Assembly (NCBI GenBank): GCA_002722885.1
Contig: PBNE01000015.1
Coordinates: 30,680 to 94,679, forward strand
Reading direction: 5' to 3'
Length of the DNA: 64,000 nucleotides
DNA from: Rhodospirillaceae bacterium
GTDB lineage: Bacteria; Pseudomonadota; Alphaproteobacteria; SP197
The notes beneath the pieces were generated by a model, which ran no database searches, was not told where the DNA came from, and saw only the letters and a program-made list of their open reading frames with translations. Every line of letters starts with the position of its first letter. The stretch's first letter is position 1. The position numbers and the translations under genes are program-made. Positions 8,314 through 17,912 of this stretch are shown piece after piece.

Positions 8314-10365
8314 CTACATCACCCGAACCAGCCGCAGGGCATCGTAGATCGCAGCGTGGATGTTGCGGCTTTCCACGGCGTCACCCAGGCGGAAGAGCTG
8401 GAAGTGTCCGTCCGGGTTGGTCGTGAGCGTCTGGGGCTGCACCGCGATCAGCGCCTCATAGTCGACCTCGCCGCGGTTCACGGACTGCGGCTTCAGGTCG
8501 AAGTAGAGATCATCCAGCGGCAGGGTGGCGTGTTCGATCACGACCTGATCGACCAGCCGCTCGCCAACCTCGCTTTCGGTGAACTCACTGTAGAGCGTGG
8601 CGCGGAGTTTGTTGCCGTGACGCACGATGCGGCTGACCCGGGTGTTGATCGTGATCGTGACGCCCTTCTTCTGGAAGAACTCGGCATGGGGCGCATGGGT
8701 CAGGGCACCGAGCTCGGGCGCGAAGGTCCGTTCCGGTGAGATGATCTCAACCGAGGCACCGGCATCGGCCGCCAGATAGGCCGCCTGCATGCCGGGCTGG
8801 TGACCGTTGTCGTCGAACACCAGAACATCTTCGGCCGGCGTCACATCGCCTGAGAGCAGGTCCCACGAACTCACAGCGAGGTCGGCGCCCTCGTCCACGA
8901 TTTCCTTGTTCGGCAATCCGCCGGTGCAGACCAGCACGACATCGGGATCGAACGCCAACACGTCATCGGCCTCGGCATAGGTGTTGAAGCGCAGGTCGAC
9001 ACCCAGCTTCTCGAGCCGCGCGGCACGCCACTCGACAATCCCGATGATGTCCTTGCGGTTGGGTGTGCGGGCCGCCAGCCGGACCTGCCCGCCGGGCTCA
9101 TCAGCCGCCTCGAACAGCGTGACATCGTGCCCCCTCTCCCCGGCAACACGGGCGGCTTCCATGCCCGCCGGTCCGGCACCGACAATCACGATCTTCTTTG
9201 TGGGGCCATCGCCGGGCGCAACAAGCTGCGGCATGGTTGCCTCACGCCCGGTCGAAGCGTTGTGAACACACAGCGCACCGGTCCCCGCGTAGACGCTCTC
9301 CAGGCAATAGGTCGCACCGACACAGGGACGAATCTCTTCCTCCCGGCCCTCGCTGACCTTCTGCACGATGTGCGGATCGGCGATATGGGCGCGCGTCATG
9401 CCGACCATGTCGAGCTTACCCTCGGCGATGGCATGCCGGGCCGTGGCGACATCGGCGATCTTGTTGGCATGGAAGATCGGGATTTCGGTCTCGGCCTTCA
9501 CCTCACCAGCAAAATCAAGATGGGGTGACGAGCGCATCCCCGCGACCGGGATGATGTCGGTCAGCGCCCGGTCGTGGTCGATGTGGCCCTTGATGACATT
9601 CAGAAAGTCGATCTTGCCCGTGGCGATGAAGCGGCGGGCGATCTCGACGCCCTCATCCCGGCCGTAGCCCTTCTGCCAGGCCTCGTCGCAGGACATGCGG
9701 ATGCCGACGATAAAGTCCGGACCCACGTTCTCGCGCACGCTGTCGAGCACCGCCATGGCGAATCGCAGACGGTTGTCGAGACTGCCTCCGTAGTTGTCGT
9801 CGCGCTTGTTGGTCGCCGGCGACCAGAACTGATCCATCAGGTGGCCATAGGATTCGAACTCGATGCCGTCCATGCCCGCTTCCTTCATGCGGGCGGCCGC
9901 CGTGCCGTAGTCCTTCACGACACGTTCGATGTCCCAGTCTTCCATCTCCTTGGGAAAGGCCCGGTGCGCCGGTTCCCGCACCATCGACGGCGCCATCACC
10001 GGCAGCCAGTCTTCCTTATTCCAGTTCGTACGTCGGCCCAGGTGGGTGAGCTGGATCATCACCGCCGCGCCGTGTTCGTGGCAGGCGTCCGTCAGCCGTT
10101 TCAGACCGGGCACGACCTCGTCCTTCCAGGCCTGCATGTTCATGAAAGCCTGGGCGCTGTCCCGCGCCACCACGGTGGAGCCCGCAATCATCGTCATCGC
10201 GATGCCACCCCGGGCCTTTTCCGCGTGGTAGCGGATATAACGGTCGCCCGCCAAACCGTCCTCGGTGTAGCCCGGTTCATGTGCTGTCGACATGATGCGG
10301 TTCTTCAGCGTGAGGTGCTTGAGCTGGTAGGGCTGAAGCAGGGGATCGGTCGCGGGATCGTACAT
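8314..10365 (-). CDS. NADH:flavin oxidoreductase/trimethylamine dehydrogenase-like flavoprotein
   Basis: A 683-residue two-part enzyme. Residues 1-340 form the old-yellow-enzyme-type FMN barrel (LKNRIMSTAHEPGY near the N-terminus, MIQLTHLGR, RDDNYGGSLDNRLRF). Then comes an iron-sulfur region, and from about residue 390 a dinucleotide-binding domain with IVIVGAGPAGMEAARVAG. Relatives are trimethylamine, dimethylamine and histamine dehydrogenases and 2,4-dienoyl-CoA reductase. In the cluster segment the ligands read Cys348, Ala351, Cys354, Cys366, so one of the four cysteines expected by comparison with trimethylamine dehydrogenase is alanine. ATG 10365 was preferred over the in-frame ATG at 10407 because homology starts directly after it. 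Given the methylamine theme of the region, N-demethylation of a methylated amine is plausible but inferred. Confidence 0.85.
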   Translation of the reverse strand: MYDPATDPLLQPYQLKHLTLKNRIMSTAHEPGYTEDGLAGDRYIRYHAEKARGGIAMTMIAGSTVVARDSAQAFMNMQAWKDEVVPGLKRLTDACHEHGAAVMIQLTHLGRRTNWNKEDWLPVMAPSMVREPAHRAFPKEMEDWDIERVVKDYGTAAARMKEAGMDGIEFESYGHLMDQFWSPATNKRDDNYGGSLDNRLRFAMAVLDSVRENVGPDFIVGIRMSCDEAWQKGYGRDEGVEIARRFIATGKIDFLNVIKGHIDHDRALTDIIPVAGMRSSPHLDFAGEVKAETEIPIFHANKIADVATARHAIAEGKLDMVGMTRAHIADPHIVQKVSEGREEEIRPCVGATYCLESVYAGTGALCVHNASTGREATMPQLVAPGDGPTKKIVIVGAGPAGMEAARVAGERGHDVTLFEAADEPGGQVRLAARTPNRKDIIGIVEWRAARLEKLGVDLRFNTYAEADDVLAFDPDVVLVCTGGLPNKEIVDEGADLAVSSWDLLSGDVTPAEDVLVFDDNGHQPGMQAAYLAADAGASVEIISPERTFAPELGALTHAPHAEFFQKKGVTITINTRVSRIVRHGNKLRATLYSEFTESEVGERLVDQVVIEHATLPLDDLYFDLKPQSVNRGEVDYEALIAVQPQTLTTNPDGHFQLFRLGDAVESRNIHAAIYDALRLVRVM

Positions 10366-10482
10366 GGCGGTTCTTTCGTGGCCGGACGGGGAAAGCTCGC
10401 AAGTCACCGCCCCGAACGCAAGATGCAGGCGTGCCCTCGCACTGCGGATCGTGCTAGGAGAACGCCATTCAGAGATACCGCG

Positions 10483-11811
10483 ATGACCGACACCACGACC
10501 GTCAACATCCTGCCAAGGGATGACAACACCAACGGCTGGAGCCGCATCCTGCCGTCACGCACGCCCAAGCGCTCGTTGCAGGGTGACGTCAGGGCCGATT
10601 GGGTTGTTCTCGGCGCGGGCTGGGCCGGCCTCGCCGCAGCCCGGCGCCTCGCCGAAAATCGTCCCGATGATTCCATCATCCTGGTCGAGGCGGGCGAGGT
10701 CGGTGAAAACGCCTCGGGACGCAACTCCGGCTTTGCCATCGACCTGCCGCACAATGTCGGCAGCTCGCTCGAAGAACTCGAAGGCAGTTATCGCTTCATC
10801 GCGCTGGCCCGCGCGGCGATCGAGCACCTGGAGGCTTCGGTCAACAAATTCGGGGTCGACTGTAACTGGAGCCGACGGGGCAAGTACCATTCCTCGCATT
10901 CGGCGCGCGGCAAGACTGAAATCCTGGAGCCCTTCGCCCGAGAACTGGAAGCCCTGGGCGAACCCTTTCGCTGGCTCGACGTCAATAAACTCCAGGCCGA
11001 GATCGGCACGCCCTATTATCACGCTGCGGTCTACACACCGGGCTGCGTGCTGATGAACCCGGCGGCTCTGTGCCGCGGCCTTGGTGACAACCTGCCCGAG
11101 AACGTGACGCTCTATGAAAACACGCCGGTCACGCGGATGGAGAAGACCAACGGCATCACGCTCACGACACCGGACGGCAGCATCTATGCGCCGCGCATGA
11201 TACTTTCGACCAACGGCTTTGCCGAACAGTTCGGCTTTTTTGCCAACAAGCTGATCCCGATCGCGGCCCATGCCAGCCTGACACGACCGCTCACACCGGA
11301 CGAACGTCAGGCGCTCGGCGGCGAGGACGACTGGGGCCTGACACCGGCCAATGCCATCGCCGGCGTCACCATGCGTTTCACCCAGGACCATCGCCTGCTG
11401 ATCCGCCACGGCTTCCAGTACAAGCCCGGCTTCCGGATTTCCGATACCGAGAGGGCCAGGGCCCGCGAACACCACAAGGTCTGCTTCCGCGACCGCTTTC
11501 CGATGCTGCCCGATGTCACCTTCGATCATACCTGGTCCGGCTTCGTTTGCATGTCGCGCAACAGTTCACCGGGTTTCGGCAAGATGGCGCCCAATGTCTG
11601 GGCCTCGGTCTGCCAGAACGCCGTGGGTGTCACCAAGGGCACAATCGGCGGCCTGCTCGCCGCGGACATGGCTTGCGAGCGCGAAAACGAACTGATCGGA
11701 TTCATGGAAAGCCTGGGCGAACCCGACCCCCTGCCCCACAAGGCCCTGCTCAAGCTCGGCGTCCCAGCACGCATTACCTGGGACATCTTCGCCAACCGCC
11801 ACGAAAAGTGA
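10483..11811 (+). CDS. FAD-dependent oxidoreductase (DAO/glycine oxidase-like fold)
   Basis: A 442-residue protein. After about 40 N-terminal residues comes the FAD-binding motif VVLGAGWAGLAAARRLAE (about residues 42-59), then EAGEVGENASGRNSGFAID, typical of amino acid or sarcosine oxidase-like flavoproteins. The C-terminal part contains TFDHTWSGFVCMSRN and GVTKGTIGGLLAADM, the closing FAD-contact block of puuB/ordL-type oxidases. It likely oxidises the C-N bond of an amine, aldimine or amino acid. The long open frame upstream of 10483 is antisense to the neighbouring flavoprotein and was excluded; 10483 is the ATG directly before the conserved part. A zinc- or iron-cluster-type protein gene follows after 5 bases. 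Confidence 0.87.
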   Translation: MTDTTTVNILPRDDNTNGWSRILPSRTPKRSLQGDVRADWVVLGAGWAGLAAARRLAENRPDDSIILVEAGEVGENASGRNSGFAIDLPHNVGSSLEELEGSYRFIALARAAIEHLEASVNKFGVDCNWSRRGKYHSSHSARGKTEILEPFARELEALGEPFRWLDVNKLQAEIGTPYYHAAVYTPGCVLMNPAALCRGLGDNLPENVTLYENTPVTRMEKTNGITLTTPDGSIYAPRMILSTNGFAEQFGFFANKLIPIAAHASLTRPLTPDERQALGGEDDWGLTPANAIAGVTMRFTQDHRLLIRHGFQYKPGFRISDTERARAREHHKVCFRDRFPMLPDVTFDHTWSGFVCMSRNSSPGFGKMAPNVWASVCQNAVGVTKGTIGGLLAADMACERENELIGFMESLGEPDPLPHKALLKLGVPARITWDIFANRHEK

Positions 11812-11816
11812 CCCTT

Positions 11817-12182
11817 ATGGCCAAGCACTACGACTGCGACGACTGCCCTGCCTACTGCTGCTCCTATGCCCGCATTATCGTGACTGATGAGGATATCGAA
11901 CGGCTGGGACAGCACCACGGCATGTCGCCCCGCGAGGCACGCAGGACCTTCACCAGGAAGGGAGAAGACAAGGGCGAACGTATTCTTCGCCATCAGGCCG
12001 ACGAAAACTTCACGACAATCTGCCGCTTCATCGATCCCGACACGCGCGGCTGCACGATCTATGAGGCCCGTCCCGAGATCTGTCGCGAGTTCCCCGGCGA
12101 AGGCCGCTGCGGCTACTACGACTTCCTGACGTTCGAACGCAACGCCCAGGACGATCCGGACTGGGTCGCAACCACGGGCTGA
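11817..12182 (+). CDS. YkgJ-family cysteine cluster protein
   Basis: A 121-residue protein with the family signature of eight cysteines: CDDCPAYCC (Cys7, 10, 14, 15) and a second set at about 69, 79, 89 and 98 (TICRFIDP, GCTIYEARPEICREFPGEG). The family is annotated as Fe-S or zinc cluster proteins of unknown function. It begins 5 bases after the FAD oxidoreductase stop, so it is probably co-expressed and might serve as a maturation or electron-transfer partner, which is inference. It converges with ccmI, ending 10 bases from its stop. Confidence 0.85.
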   Translation: MAKHYDCDDCPAYCCSYARIIVTDEDIERLGQHHGMSPREARRTFTRKGEDKGERILRHQADENFTTICRFIDPDTRGCTIYEARPEICREFPGEGRCGYYDFLTFERNAQDDPDWVATTG

Positions 12183-12192
12183 CGCTCCCGGA

Positions 12193-13542
12193 CTATTGCA
12201 AACTGTTGATAAGCTGATCGGCCTGTCCGTATTCGCCACTGTTCTCGGGGAAGAGATTCCGCAGGGCGGTCCAGCGCTCCCGTGCCAACTCCCGATCACC
12301 TGACTGCGCTCCGGCAAGACCTGTCACATAGAGAGCCTGGGCGTTGTCGGGCTGGAGCGCCAGAACGCGCTCCATATCCTCGACGGATGCGGCCGGAACC
12401 GTCGGCGCGCTCTGCGCGATGGCAGCCACCGCATTTGCGAACCCGTCGACCAGGGCCGGATCGCCCGGTGCGATCACCAGCGCATGGTCGTAGGCGTCTC
12501 GGGAGCCCTGCCACTCACCCAGAACCGCATAGGATTGAGCGAGGCGCATCCAGCCTTCGAGATTGTCCGGTTCGTCCTCAAGACGGGCTGCCAGCCCCTC
12601 GACCATGCCGCGGATCATCTCAAGCTGTTCGTCCGCCGTCATCTCGGCCGCTGCCGCGATGTCCTCTTCGGTCGGACCCGGCAACGCTTCTGCCACGGCC
12701 ACATCGCTCTCGTCGCCCAACAACGCTTCGGCATCGGCGATGTGCCGCTGCAGCTGGGCGACCCAGGGATCATTGCCCGTGGACTCCGCCAACAGCGCCC
12801 GCCAGACAGCCAATGCGCCAGCCATATCGTCGTCCTGCGCCCGCGCGATACCTTCGTAGTAGCGGGCGACCGGCTGGCCGGGGTCCAGCGTAAGGGCCTG
12901 CACGAAGGCCTCGCGGGCCGCCGGTGTCACCGCACCATCACGAGATAGCGTGATGTATTCGCCATACCTCGCCAGACCGGTGGGATCGTTGGCATCCAAC
13001 GCCAGAACTTCAGCCATGGCCCGCGTGGCGTCACCATAGCGCTGGGCGAAGGCGTAGGTGTTGGCCAGAAGGAACCAACCTTCCCGGTCAAACGGGTTGT
13101 CGCCGACCCGTGCTTCAGCACGGGCAACAAGCGCCTGCATCTCGAGATCGCCACCTTCCGGTGTCGCGGTGTCCATGCGGGCAGACAGCGGCTGGTTCGG
13201 CAGCCCCGGCGAACCGATGCTGCCGTAGATCACCACGGCCAGGACGATCACCGCCAGCGAAAGCACCACAGTAAAGCTGAGACCCAGGCTGGCCTGCGAG
13301 ATTCCGGCGGCGCGGCTGCCCTTGTTCGCTTCGTTGAGGATGCGCCGTTCGATCTCGCGGCGGGCGGTCTCCACAGCATCAGCGTCAATGAGCCCGGCCG
13401 CCAGATCCCGCTCCAACTCCTTGAGCTGGTCGCGGTAGACCGCAAGTCCTTCCTCACCGGTGCCCTGCTGGCCACGGATCATAGGCAGCCAAAGAAGGCC
13501 CACGGTGATCACGGCCAGGATGACAAGAACCACGATCGTCAT
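12193..13542 (-). CDS. ccmI: Cytochrome c maturation protein CcmI
   Basis: A 449-residue protein with two membrane helices flanking a cytoplasmic loop (residues 1-20 and about 88-112; the loop carries YRDQLKELERDLAAGLI), the standard CcmI topology, followed by a long periplasmic tetratricopeptide-type region (NPFDREGWFLLANTYAFAQR and a later NLEGWMRLAQSYAVLGEW repeat). In known systems CcmI binds the C-terminus of apocytochrome c and delivers it to the CcmF/CcmH haem ligation complex. Its ATG overlaps the ccmH stop by four bases, so ccmF, ccmH and ccmI are translationally coupled. Confidence 0.93.
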   Translation of the reverse strand: MTIVVLVILAVITVGLLWLPMIRGQQGTGEEGLAVYRDQLKELERDLAAGLIDADAVETARREIERRILNEANKGSRAAGISQASLGLSFTVVLSLAVIVLAVVIYGSIGSPGLPNQPLSARMDTATPEGGDLEMQALVARAEARVGDNPFDREGWFLLANTYAFAQRYGDATRAMAEVLALDANDPTGLARYGEYITLSRDGAVTPAAREAFVQALTLDPGQPVARYYEGIARAQDDDMAGALAVWRALLAESTGNDPWVAQLQRHIADAEALLGDESDVAVAEALPGPTEEDIAAAAEMTADEQLEMIRGMVEGLAARLEDEPDNLEGWMRLAQSYAVLGEWQGSRDAYDHALVIAPGDPALVDGFANAVAAIAQSAPTVPAASVEDMERVLALQPDNAQALYVTGLAGAQSGDRELARERWTALRNLFPENSGEYGQADQLINSLQ

Positions 13543-14012
13543 GTCGGTTCATCCTTGAGGATCGCGGCCAAACGCCGACGCTCCTCGTCACTCAGGTCTT
13601 CTGGATCCTCGGCACCTTCGGGCGATCCGCGGCGCAGAATGCGGACCACAATGAAAACACCGATCAACAGCGTGATCAGCGGCGCAGCCCAGAGCAACAA
13701 CGTGGTCGCTTTGAACGGCGGCTTCAGCAGAACGTAATCACCGTAGCGGTCGACGATGTAGGCCATGGCCTCGTCATCGCTGTCCCCGGCCAAAAGGCGG
13801 TCCCGCAGCAGGATGCGCAGGTCACGGGCCAGCGGCGCATCGGAATCGTCAATCGACTGATTCTGACAGACGAGACAACGCAGATCGACGCTCAAGGCAC
13901 GTGCGCGGCCTTCCAGGGCGGGGTCATCAAGAATCTCGTCGGGCTGAACCGCGAAGGCAGCGGCAGAAAGCAGCACCGCCGCAACGAGCGTGAGAAGAGC
14001 CATTCGCATCAT
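13539..14012 (-). CDS. ccmH: Cytochrome c maturation thiol protein CcmH
   Basis: A 157-residue protein: an N-terminal signal/membrane segment (LLTLVAAVLLSAAAF), the hallmark LRCLVCQNQS with redox cysteines 46 and 49, the segment DLRILLRDRL, and a C-terminal membrane helix (TTLLLWAAPLITLLIGVFI). This is the short form that lacks a fused TPR domain; that part is the separate ccmI gene downstream. CcmH keeps the CxxCH cysteines of apocytochrome reduced for haem attachment. Both ends overlap neighbours by four bases. Confidence 0.95.
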   Translation of the reverse strand: MMRMALLTLVAAVLLSAAAFAVQPDEILDDPALEGRARALSVDLRCLVCQNQSIDDSDAPLARDLRILLRDRLLAGDSDDEAMAYIVDRYGDYVLLKPPFKATTLLLWAAPLITLLIGVFIVVRILRRGSPEGAEDPEDLSDEERRRLAAILKDEPT

Positions 14013-15991
14013 GCGGGCTGGGCCTGAGCGGCAGGAGCCTTGCGGCGGGCCGGGATGGCAAGACGCAATCGGCGGTCGCTCAGGCTGATCAGCCCGCCGA
14101 ACACCATCAGCAGACAGCCGCCCCAGATCCAGGGGACCAGGGGATTGTGGTAGAGCCGCACGGCCCAGCTTGACCCTTCGCCCTGATCGCCCAGCACGAC
14201 GTAGAGATCGGCCATCAGCGTCGTCCGGATTGCCGCCTCGGTGGTCTGCATCGTCTGGACGAAAAACTGGCGCTTCTCCGGCTCCATCACGGCAATCATG
14301 TCACCGTCCGAAAACACCTCAAAGCGCCCGCGATCAGCCACATAGTTGGGGCCCTGGACCGGCTCGACGCCCTCGAAGACGAAGCTGTAACCGGCCACCT
14401 CCTGGCTGTCGCCCGGCGCCATCGAGCGGATGACCTCGGTCTGCCAGGCCGACGAGGCAGTCACGCCGGCGACAAGCACGGCAAGGCCCAGATGCGAAAG
14501 GGTCATGCCATAGGCCGCGCGAGGCAGCCCCGTGGCGCGACGCCAGCTCTCGCCCGGCGGCAGGCGGAACAACTGGATACGTTCGGCATATTCCAGCAAC
14601 ACGCCCAGCCCGATCCAGGTGGCGAGCGCAATGCCGAAGGCTGGCAGCGGCGAGAGGTCGGTCGCCCACCACCAGGCCAGGGCCCACACGACAAGCGAGA
14701 CGGTCATCACCGCCTTCATGCGTGAAAGCACGCCTTTCAGGTCGGCCCGCTTCCAGGGCATCAGCGGCCCGGCCGCCAGCGCCAGCAACAGCGGCACCAT
14801 CAGCGGAATGAAGGTGAGTTCGAAATAGGGCGAGCCGACCGACACCTTGCCCCCACCGACAACATCCAGAAGCAGCGGATAGAGCGTGCCGATCAGCACG
14901 GTGAAACACGCTGTGGCCAGCAGAAGATTGTTGAGCACCAGAGCACCCTCGCGGCTGATCGGCGCAAAAAGGCCATCGGCCTTCAGGGTCGGCGCCCGCC
15001 AGGCGTAGAGCGCCAGCGACCCGCCGATTGCCACGACCAGCAACAGCAGGATGAAGACACCGCGCGTCGGGTCCGTCGCAAAGGCATGGACCGAGGTCAG
15101 CACGCCCGAGCGCACCAGGAAGGTTCCGAGCAGGCTGAGCGAGAAGGTGATGATCGCCAGTAGCACGGTCCAGCTTTTCAATGCGCCGCGCTTTTCGGTC
15201 ACGATCGCCGAATGCAGCAGGGCCGTGCCCGCGAGCCAGGGCATGAATGAGGCATTTTCGACCGGGTCCCAGAACCACCAGCCCCCCCAGCCGAGCTCGT
15301 AATAGGCCCACCAGCTTCCCATCGCGATGCCCAGGGTCAGGCTGACCCAGGCCGCCAGAGTCCAGGGCCGGACCCAGCGCGCCCAGGCCGCATCCACCCT
15401 GCCTTCCAGGAGCGCGGCCACGGCAAACGAAAAGGTCATCGAGAAGCCGACATAGCCGAGATAGAGAAACGGCGGATGGAACGCGAGGCCAGGATCCTGC
15501 AGCAGCGGATTGAGATCGCGACCATCGATCGGCGCGGGATCAAGGCGCAGGAACGGATTGGACGTGAAGAGTGAGAAGGCCAGAAAGCCGACCGCAATCA
15601 GCCCCTGCACCGCCAGAATACGCGAACGCAGGGTCATCGGCAGATTGACACCCAGGAAGGCTACGGCCAGACCGAACAGCGCCAGGATCAGCACCCAGAG
15701 CAGCAGGGAGCCTTCATGATTCCCCCAGACGCCCGACACCTTGTAGAGCATCGGCTTGAGCGAATGAGAGTTCTCGAAGATGTTCTGAACCGAGAAGTCC
15801 GAGACGACATAGGCCCAGGTGAGCGCGGCGAACGAGATGGCGATCAGCACGGCCTGGGCCAGCGCCGCACCGGGTGCCAGCGCCATCATGCCGTGATGGC
15901 CGCGCCAGGCGCCCCACAGCGGTACGGCGCCCTGCACAAGCGCGACACAAAACGCCAGAATCAGCGCAAAATGTCCCAGTTCTGTGATCAA
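14009..15991 (-). CDS. ccmF: Haem lyase CcmF
   Basis: A 660-residue polytopic membrane protein of the expected length. The tryptophan-rich WWD motif GWGGWWFWDPVENASFMPW, followed by conserved TALLHS, is the haem-handling signature of CcmF; WAYVVSDFSVQNIFENSHS and PLLQDPGLAFHPPFLYLGY are further family blocks. It transfers haem from CcmE to apocytochrome c together with CcmH and CcmI. Neither ccmE nor the thioredoxin-like ccmG is found directly upstream or between F and H, so these must lie elsewhere. Confidence 0.95.
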   Translation of the reverse strand: MITELGHFALILAFCVALVQGAVPLWGAWRGHHGMMALAPGAALAQAVLIAISFAALTWAYVVSDFSVQNIFENSHSLKPMLYKVSGVWGNHEGSLLLWVLILALFGLAVAFLGVNLPMTLRSRILAVQGLIAVGFLAFSLFTSNPFLRLDPAPIDGRDLNPLLQDPGLAFHPPFLYLGYVGFSMTFSFAVAALLEGRVDAAWARWVRPWTLAAWVSLTLGIAMGSWWAYYELGWGGWWFWDPVENASFMPWLAGTALLHSAIVTEKRGALKSWTVLLAIITFSLSLLGTFLVRSGVLTSVHAFATDPTRGVFILLLLVVAIGGSLALYAWRAPTLKADGLFAPISREGALVLNNLLLATACFTVLIGTLYPLLLDVVGGGKVSVGSPYFELTFIPLMVPLLLALAAGPLMPWKRADLKGVLSRMKAVMTVSLVVWALAWWWATDLSPLPAFGIALATWIGLGVLLEYAERIQLFRLPPGESWRRATGLPRAAYGMTLSHLGLAVLVAGVTASSAWQTEVIRSMAPGDSQEVAGYSFVFEGVEPVQGPNYVADRGRFEVFSDGDMIAVMEPEKRQFFVQTMQTTEAAIRTTLMADLYVVLGDQGEGSSWAVRLYHNPLVPWIWGGCLLMVFGGLISLSDRRLRLAIPARRKAPAAQAQPA

Positions 15992-16091
15992 CGTGAGGTC
16001 TTCCCGGTTGGGCAGACTTTACCTAGCGGTTCTCAGCGTCCGTGCCTAGAGCGTGTCAAGATTGGTTGATCTCGCGTCATCGCGCTTTGCT

Positions 16092-17750
16092 CTAAATCGA
16101 GAACTGGAGATCGCCCAAACGTTTGGTCAGTTTCCTGTTTTCCGCGTAGTCGACGGGCACCGCCACCAGCGCCGGGCCTTCCTGCTGGAAGGCCTCTTCC
16201 AGCGTCGGGATGAGCTGATCGTGCGCGGTCAGCGTGCGGCCCCAGGCTCCGAAGCTATTGGCGAGCATGTCGAAATCGGGGTTGTTGAAGGCCAGATCGC
16301 TGTGTCGGCCGTCGAACTGGTTCTGCTGCTTCCACTTGATCAGCCCATACTCTCCATCGAGCCAGATCATGACCACGACGTTGAGCTTCTTGCGCACGGC
16401 CGTCTCAAGGTCCTGCACATTCATCAGGAACGCGGCATCGCCGCAGATCGACAGCACCCGCTGGTCGGGGAAAGCATACTTCGCACCCATGCCTGCCGGG
16501 AACGCAAACCCCATGGAACAGAACCCGTTGGAGATCAGGCAGGTGTTGGCCTCGTCGCATTGGTAGTAGCGGGACACCCACATCTTGTGTGCACCGACAT
16601 CCGACAGAAGGATGTCGTCGGCATCAAGGAAGCCACGCACGTCGTTCAGGATCTTCTGCGGCTTCATCGGGAACGAGGGATCGTCCTTGTGGAAGGTCAG
16701 ATCCTCGATGATGGTCTGGCGCAGGGCCTGACGCTCCGCAATGTCGAACAGAGGCAGATCTCCACCGCAGCGTTCGTTGATGCCCTCGTTGATCTGCCAC
16801 AGGGCATCGGCCACATCAGCCACCACCTCGACATCGACGTCATAGTCCGCGTCGACCTCCGCAGGCTCGAAGTCAATGTGGATGATCGTCTTGCCGCCCC
16901 TTTGGTTCCAGTGGGACGGTGCGTATTCGACCAGGTCGTAGCCCACCGCGATCACCACATCGGCGGCGTCCAGTGCGGCGTTGGGATGGTCGCGTTGCTG
17001 CAGTCCGATTGTGAAGAGACAGTGATCATCTGCCGCGGGAATCGCGCCCTTGCCCATAAAGGTGTTGATCGCCGGAATGCCAGTCTTGCGCGCCAACCGG
17101 CGCAGCTGCTGGGCCGCGCGTTTCCGTACGGCGCCATTGCCCGAAAGGATCACCGGATTCTTTGCACCCACGATGGCATCGACAGCCGCCGCGACAGCCT
17201 TGTGATCGGCAGCCGCCCGGCGGGTCTTGTGCGGTGTGATCGGCTGATCGTTGACGTCCTGCTTGGCCACGTCCTCGGGCAGTTCCAGGACCGTGACGCC
17301 CGGCTTTTCCTGCTCTGACAGTTTGAAAGCCTTGCGCACCATCTCAGGGACCGTCTCGCCGCGATACACGCTAAAAGCCCATTTGCTGATCGGGCGCAGC
17401 ATTTCGATCGAGTCCATGTTCTGGTGGCTTTCCTTGTGCAGGCGCCGTGTGCTGCCCTGACCGATGATCGCAACGACAGGAGCCCGGTCCATGTTGGCGT
17501 CCGCCAGGCCGGTCACCAGATTGGTCACGCCCGGACCCAAAGTCGAAAGACACACGCCCGCCTTGCCGGTCAGCCGACCGTAGCCGTCGGCCATGAAGGC
17601 TGCGGCCTGTTCGTGGCGGCACAGCACGAACTCAATGTCGCTGTTTTCCAGCGACATCATGAAATCAGCGTTTTCTTCGCCGGGCACTCCAAAGATATGC
17701 TCAACGCCTTCGGCCTCGAGACAACGCACAAACATATCAGACGCCTTCAT
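16092..17750 (-). CDS. Thiamine diphosphate enzyme, acetolactate synthase-like (catabolic type)
   Basis: A 552-residue protein. The first domain has FGVPGEENADFM and RHEQAAAFMADGYGRLTG with the catalytic glutamate at about residue 47; the cofactor domain carries CGDAAFLMNVQDLETA. The layout resembles AlsS-type acetolactate synthases, which join two pyruvates; glyoxylate carboligase and sulfoacetaldehyde acetyltransferase are related possibilities. I chose ATG 17750 because gaggggt lies about 7 bases upstream; an in-frame ATG at 17774 would add eight residues. No small regulatory subunit gene is nearby, which favours a catabolic role over branched-chain amino acid biosynthesis. It is transcribed away from the homospermidine synthase fragment. 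Confidence 0.85.
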   Translation of the reverse strand: MKASDMFVRCLEAEGVEHIFGVPGEENADFMMSLENSDIEFVLCRHEQAAAFMADGYGRLTGKAGVCLSTLGPGVTNLVTGLADANMDRAPVVAIIGQGSTRRLHKESHQNMDSIEMLRPISKWAFSVYRGETVPEMVRKAFKLSEQEKPGVTVLELPEDVAKQDVNDQPITPHKTRRAAADHKAVAAAVDAIVGAKNPVILSGNGAVRKRAAQQLRRLARKTGIPAINTFMGKGAIPAADDHCLFTIGLQQRDHPNAALDAADVVIAVGYDLVEYAPSHWNQRGGKTIIHIDFEPAEVDADYDVDVEVVADVADALWQINEGINERCGGDLPLFDIAERQALRQTIIEDLTFHKDDPSFPMKPQKILNDVRGFLDADDILLSDVGAHKMWVSRYYQCDEANTCLISNGFCSMGFAFPAGMGAKYAFPDQRVLSICGDAAFLMNVQDLETAVRKKLNVVVMIWLDGEYGLIKWKQQNQFDGRHSDLAFNNPDFDMLANSFGAWGRTLTAHDQLIPTLEEAFQQEGPALVAVPVDYAENRKLTKRLGDLQFSI

Positions 17751-17912
17751 TTCCAACCCCTCAGGAATAGACACCGTCTACACTGCTAGATGATGTAGCA
17801 GGCCACGCCATCAATGGCCATGACACAGGCCTCGCGAAACTGTGTGCCCCGTCATGACACCACAGCGTCAGTTGCGCTATGGAGCGGCCCCTTTTCATCT
17901 AATTGAACCGCC

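Noticed and set aside
9574-10482. Long plus-strand open frame continuous with the FAD oxidoreductase at 10483
   Set aside because: It is antisense to the conserved flavoprotein at 8314-10365, has no motifs, and homology starts only after the ATG at 10483.
16047-16095. tagagc...gctcta inverted pair near the acetolactate-synthase-like stop as a terminator
   Set aside because: The arms are 6 bases, far apart, interrupted by unpaired sequence, and have no T-run.
16053-17318. Large plus-strand open frame opposite the thiamine diphosphate enzyme
   Set aside because: It mirrors the codon pattern of a well-conserved minus-strand gene and contains no recognisable motif; typical antisense open frame in GC-rich DNA.
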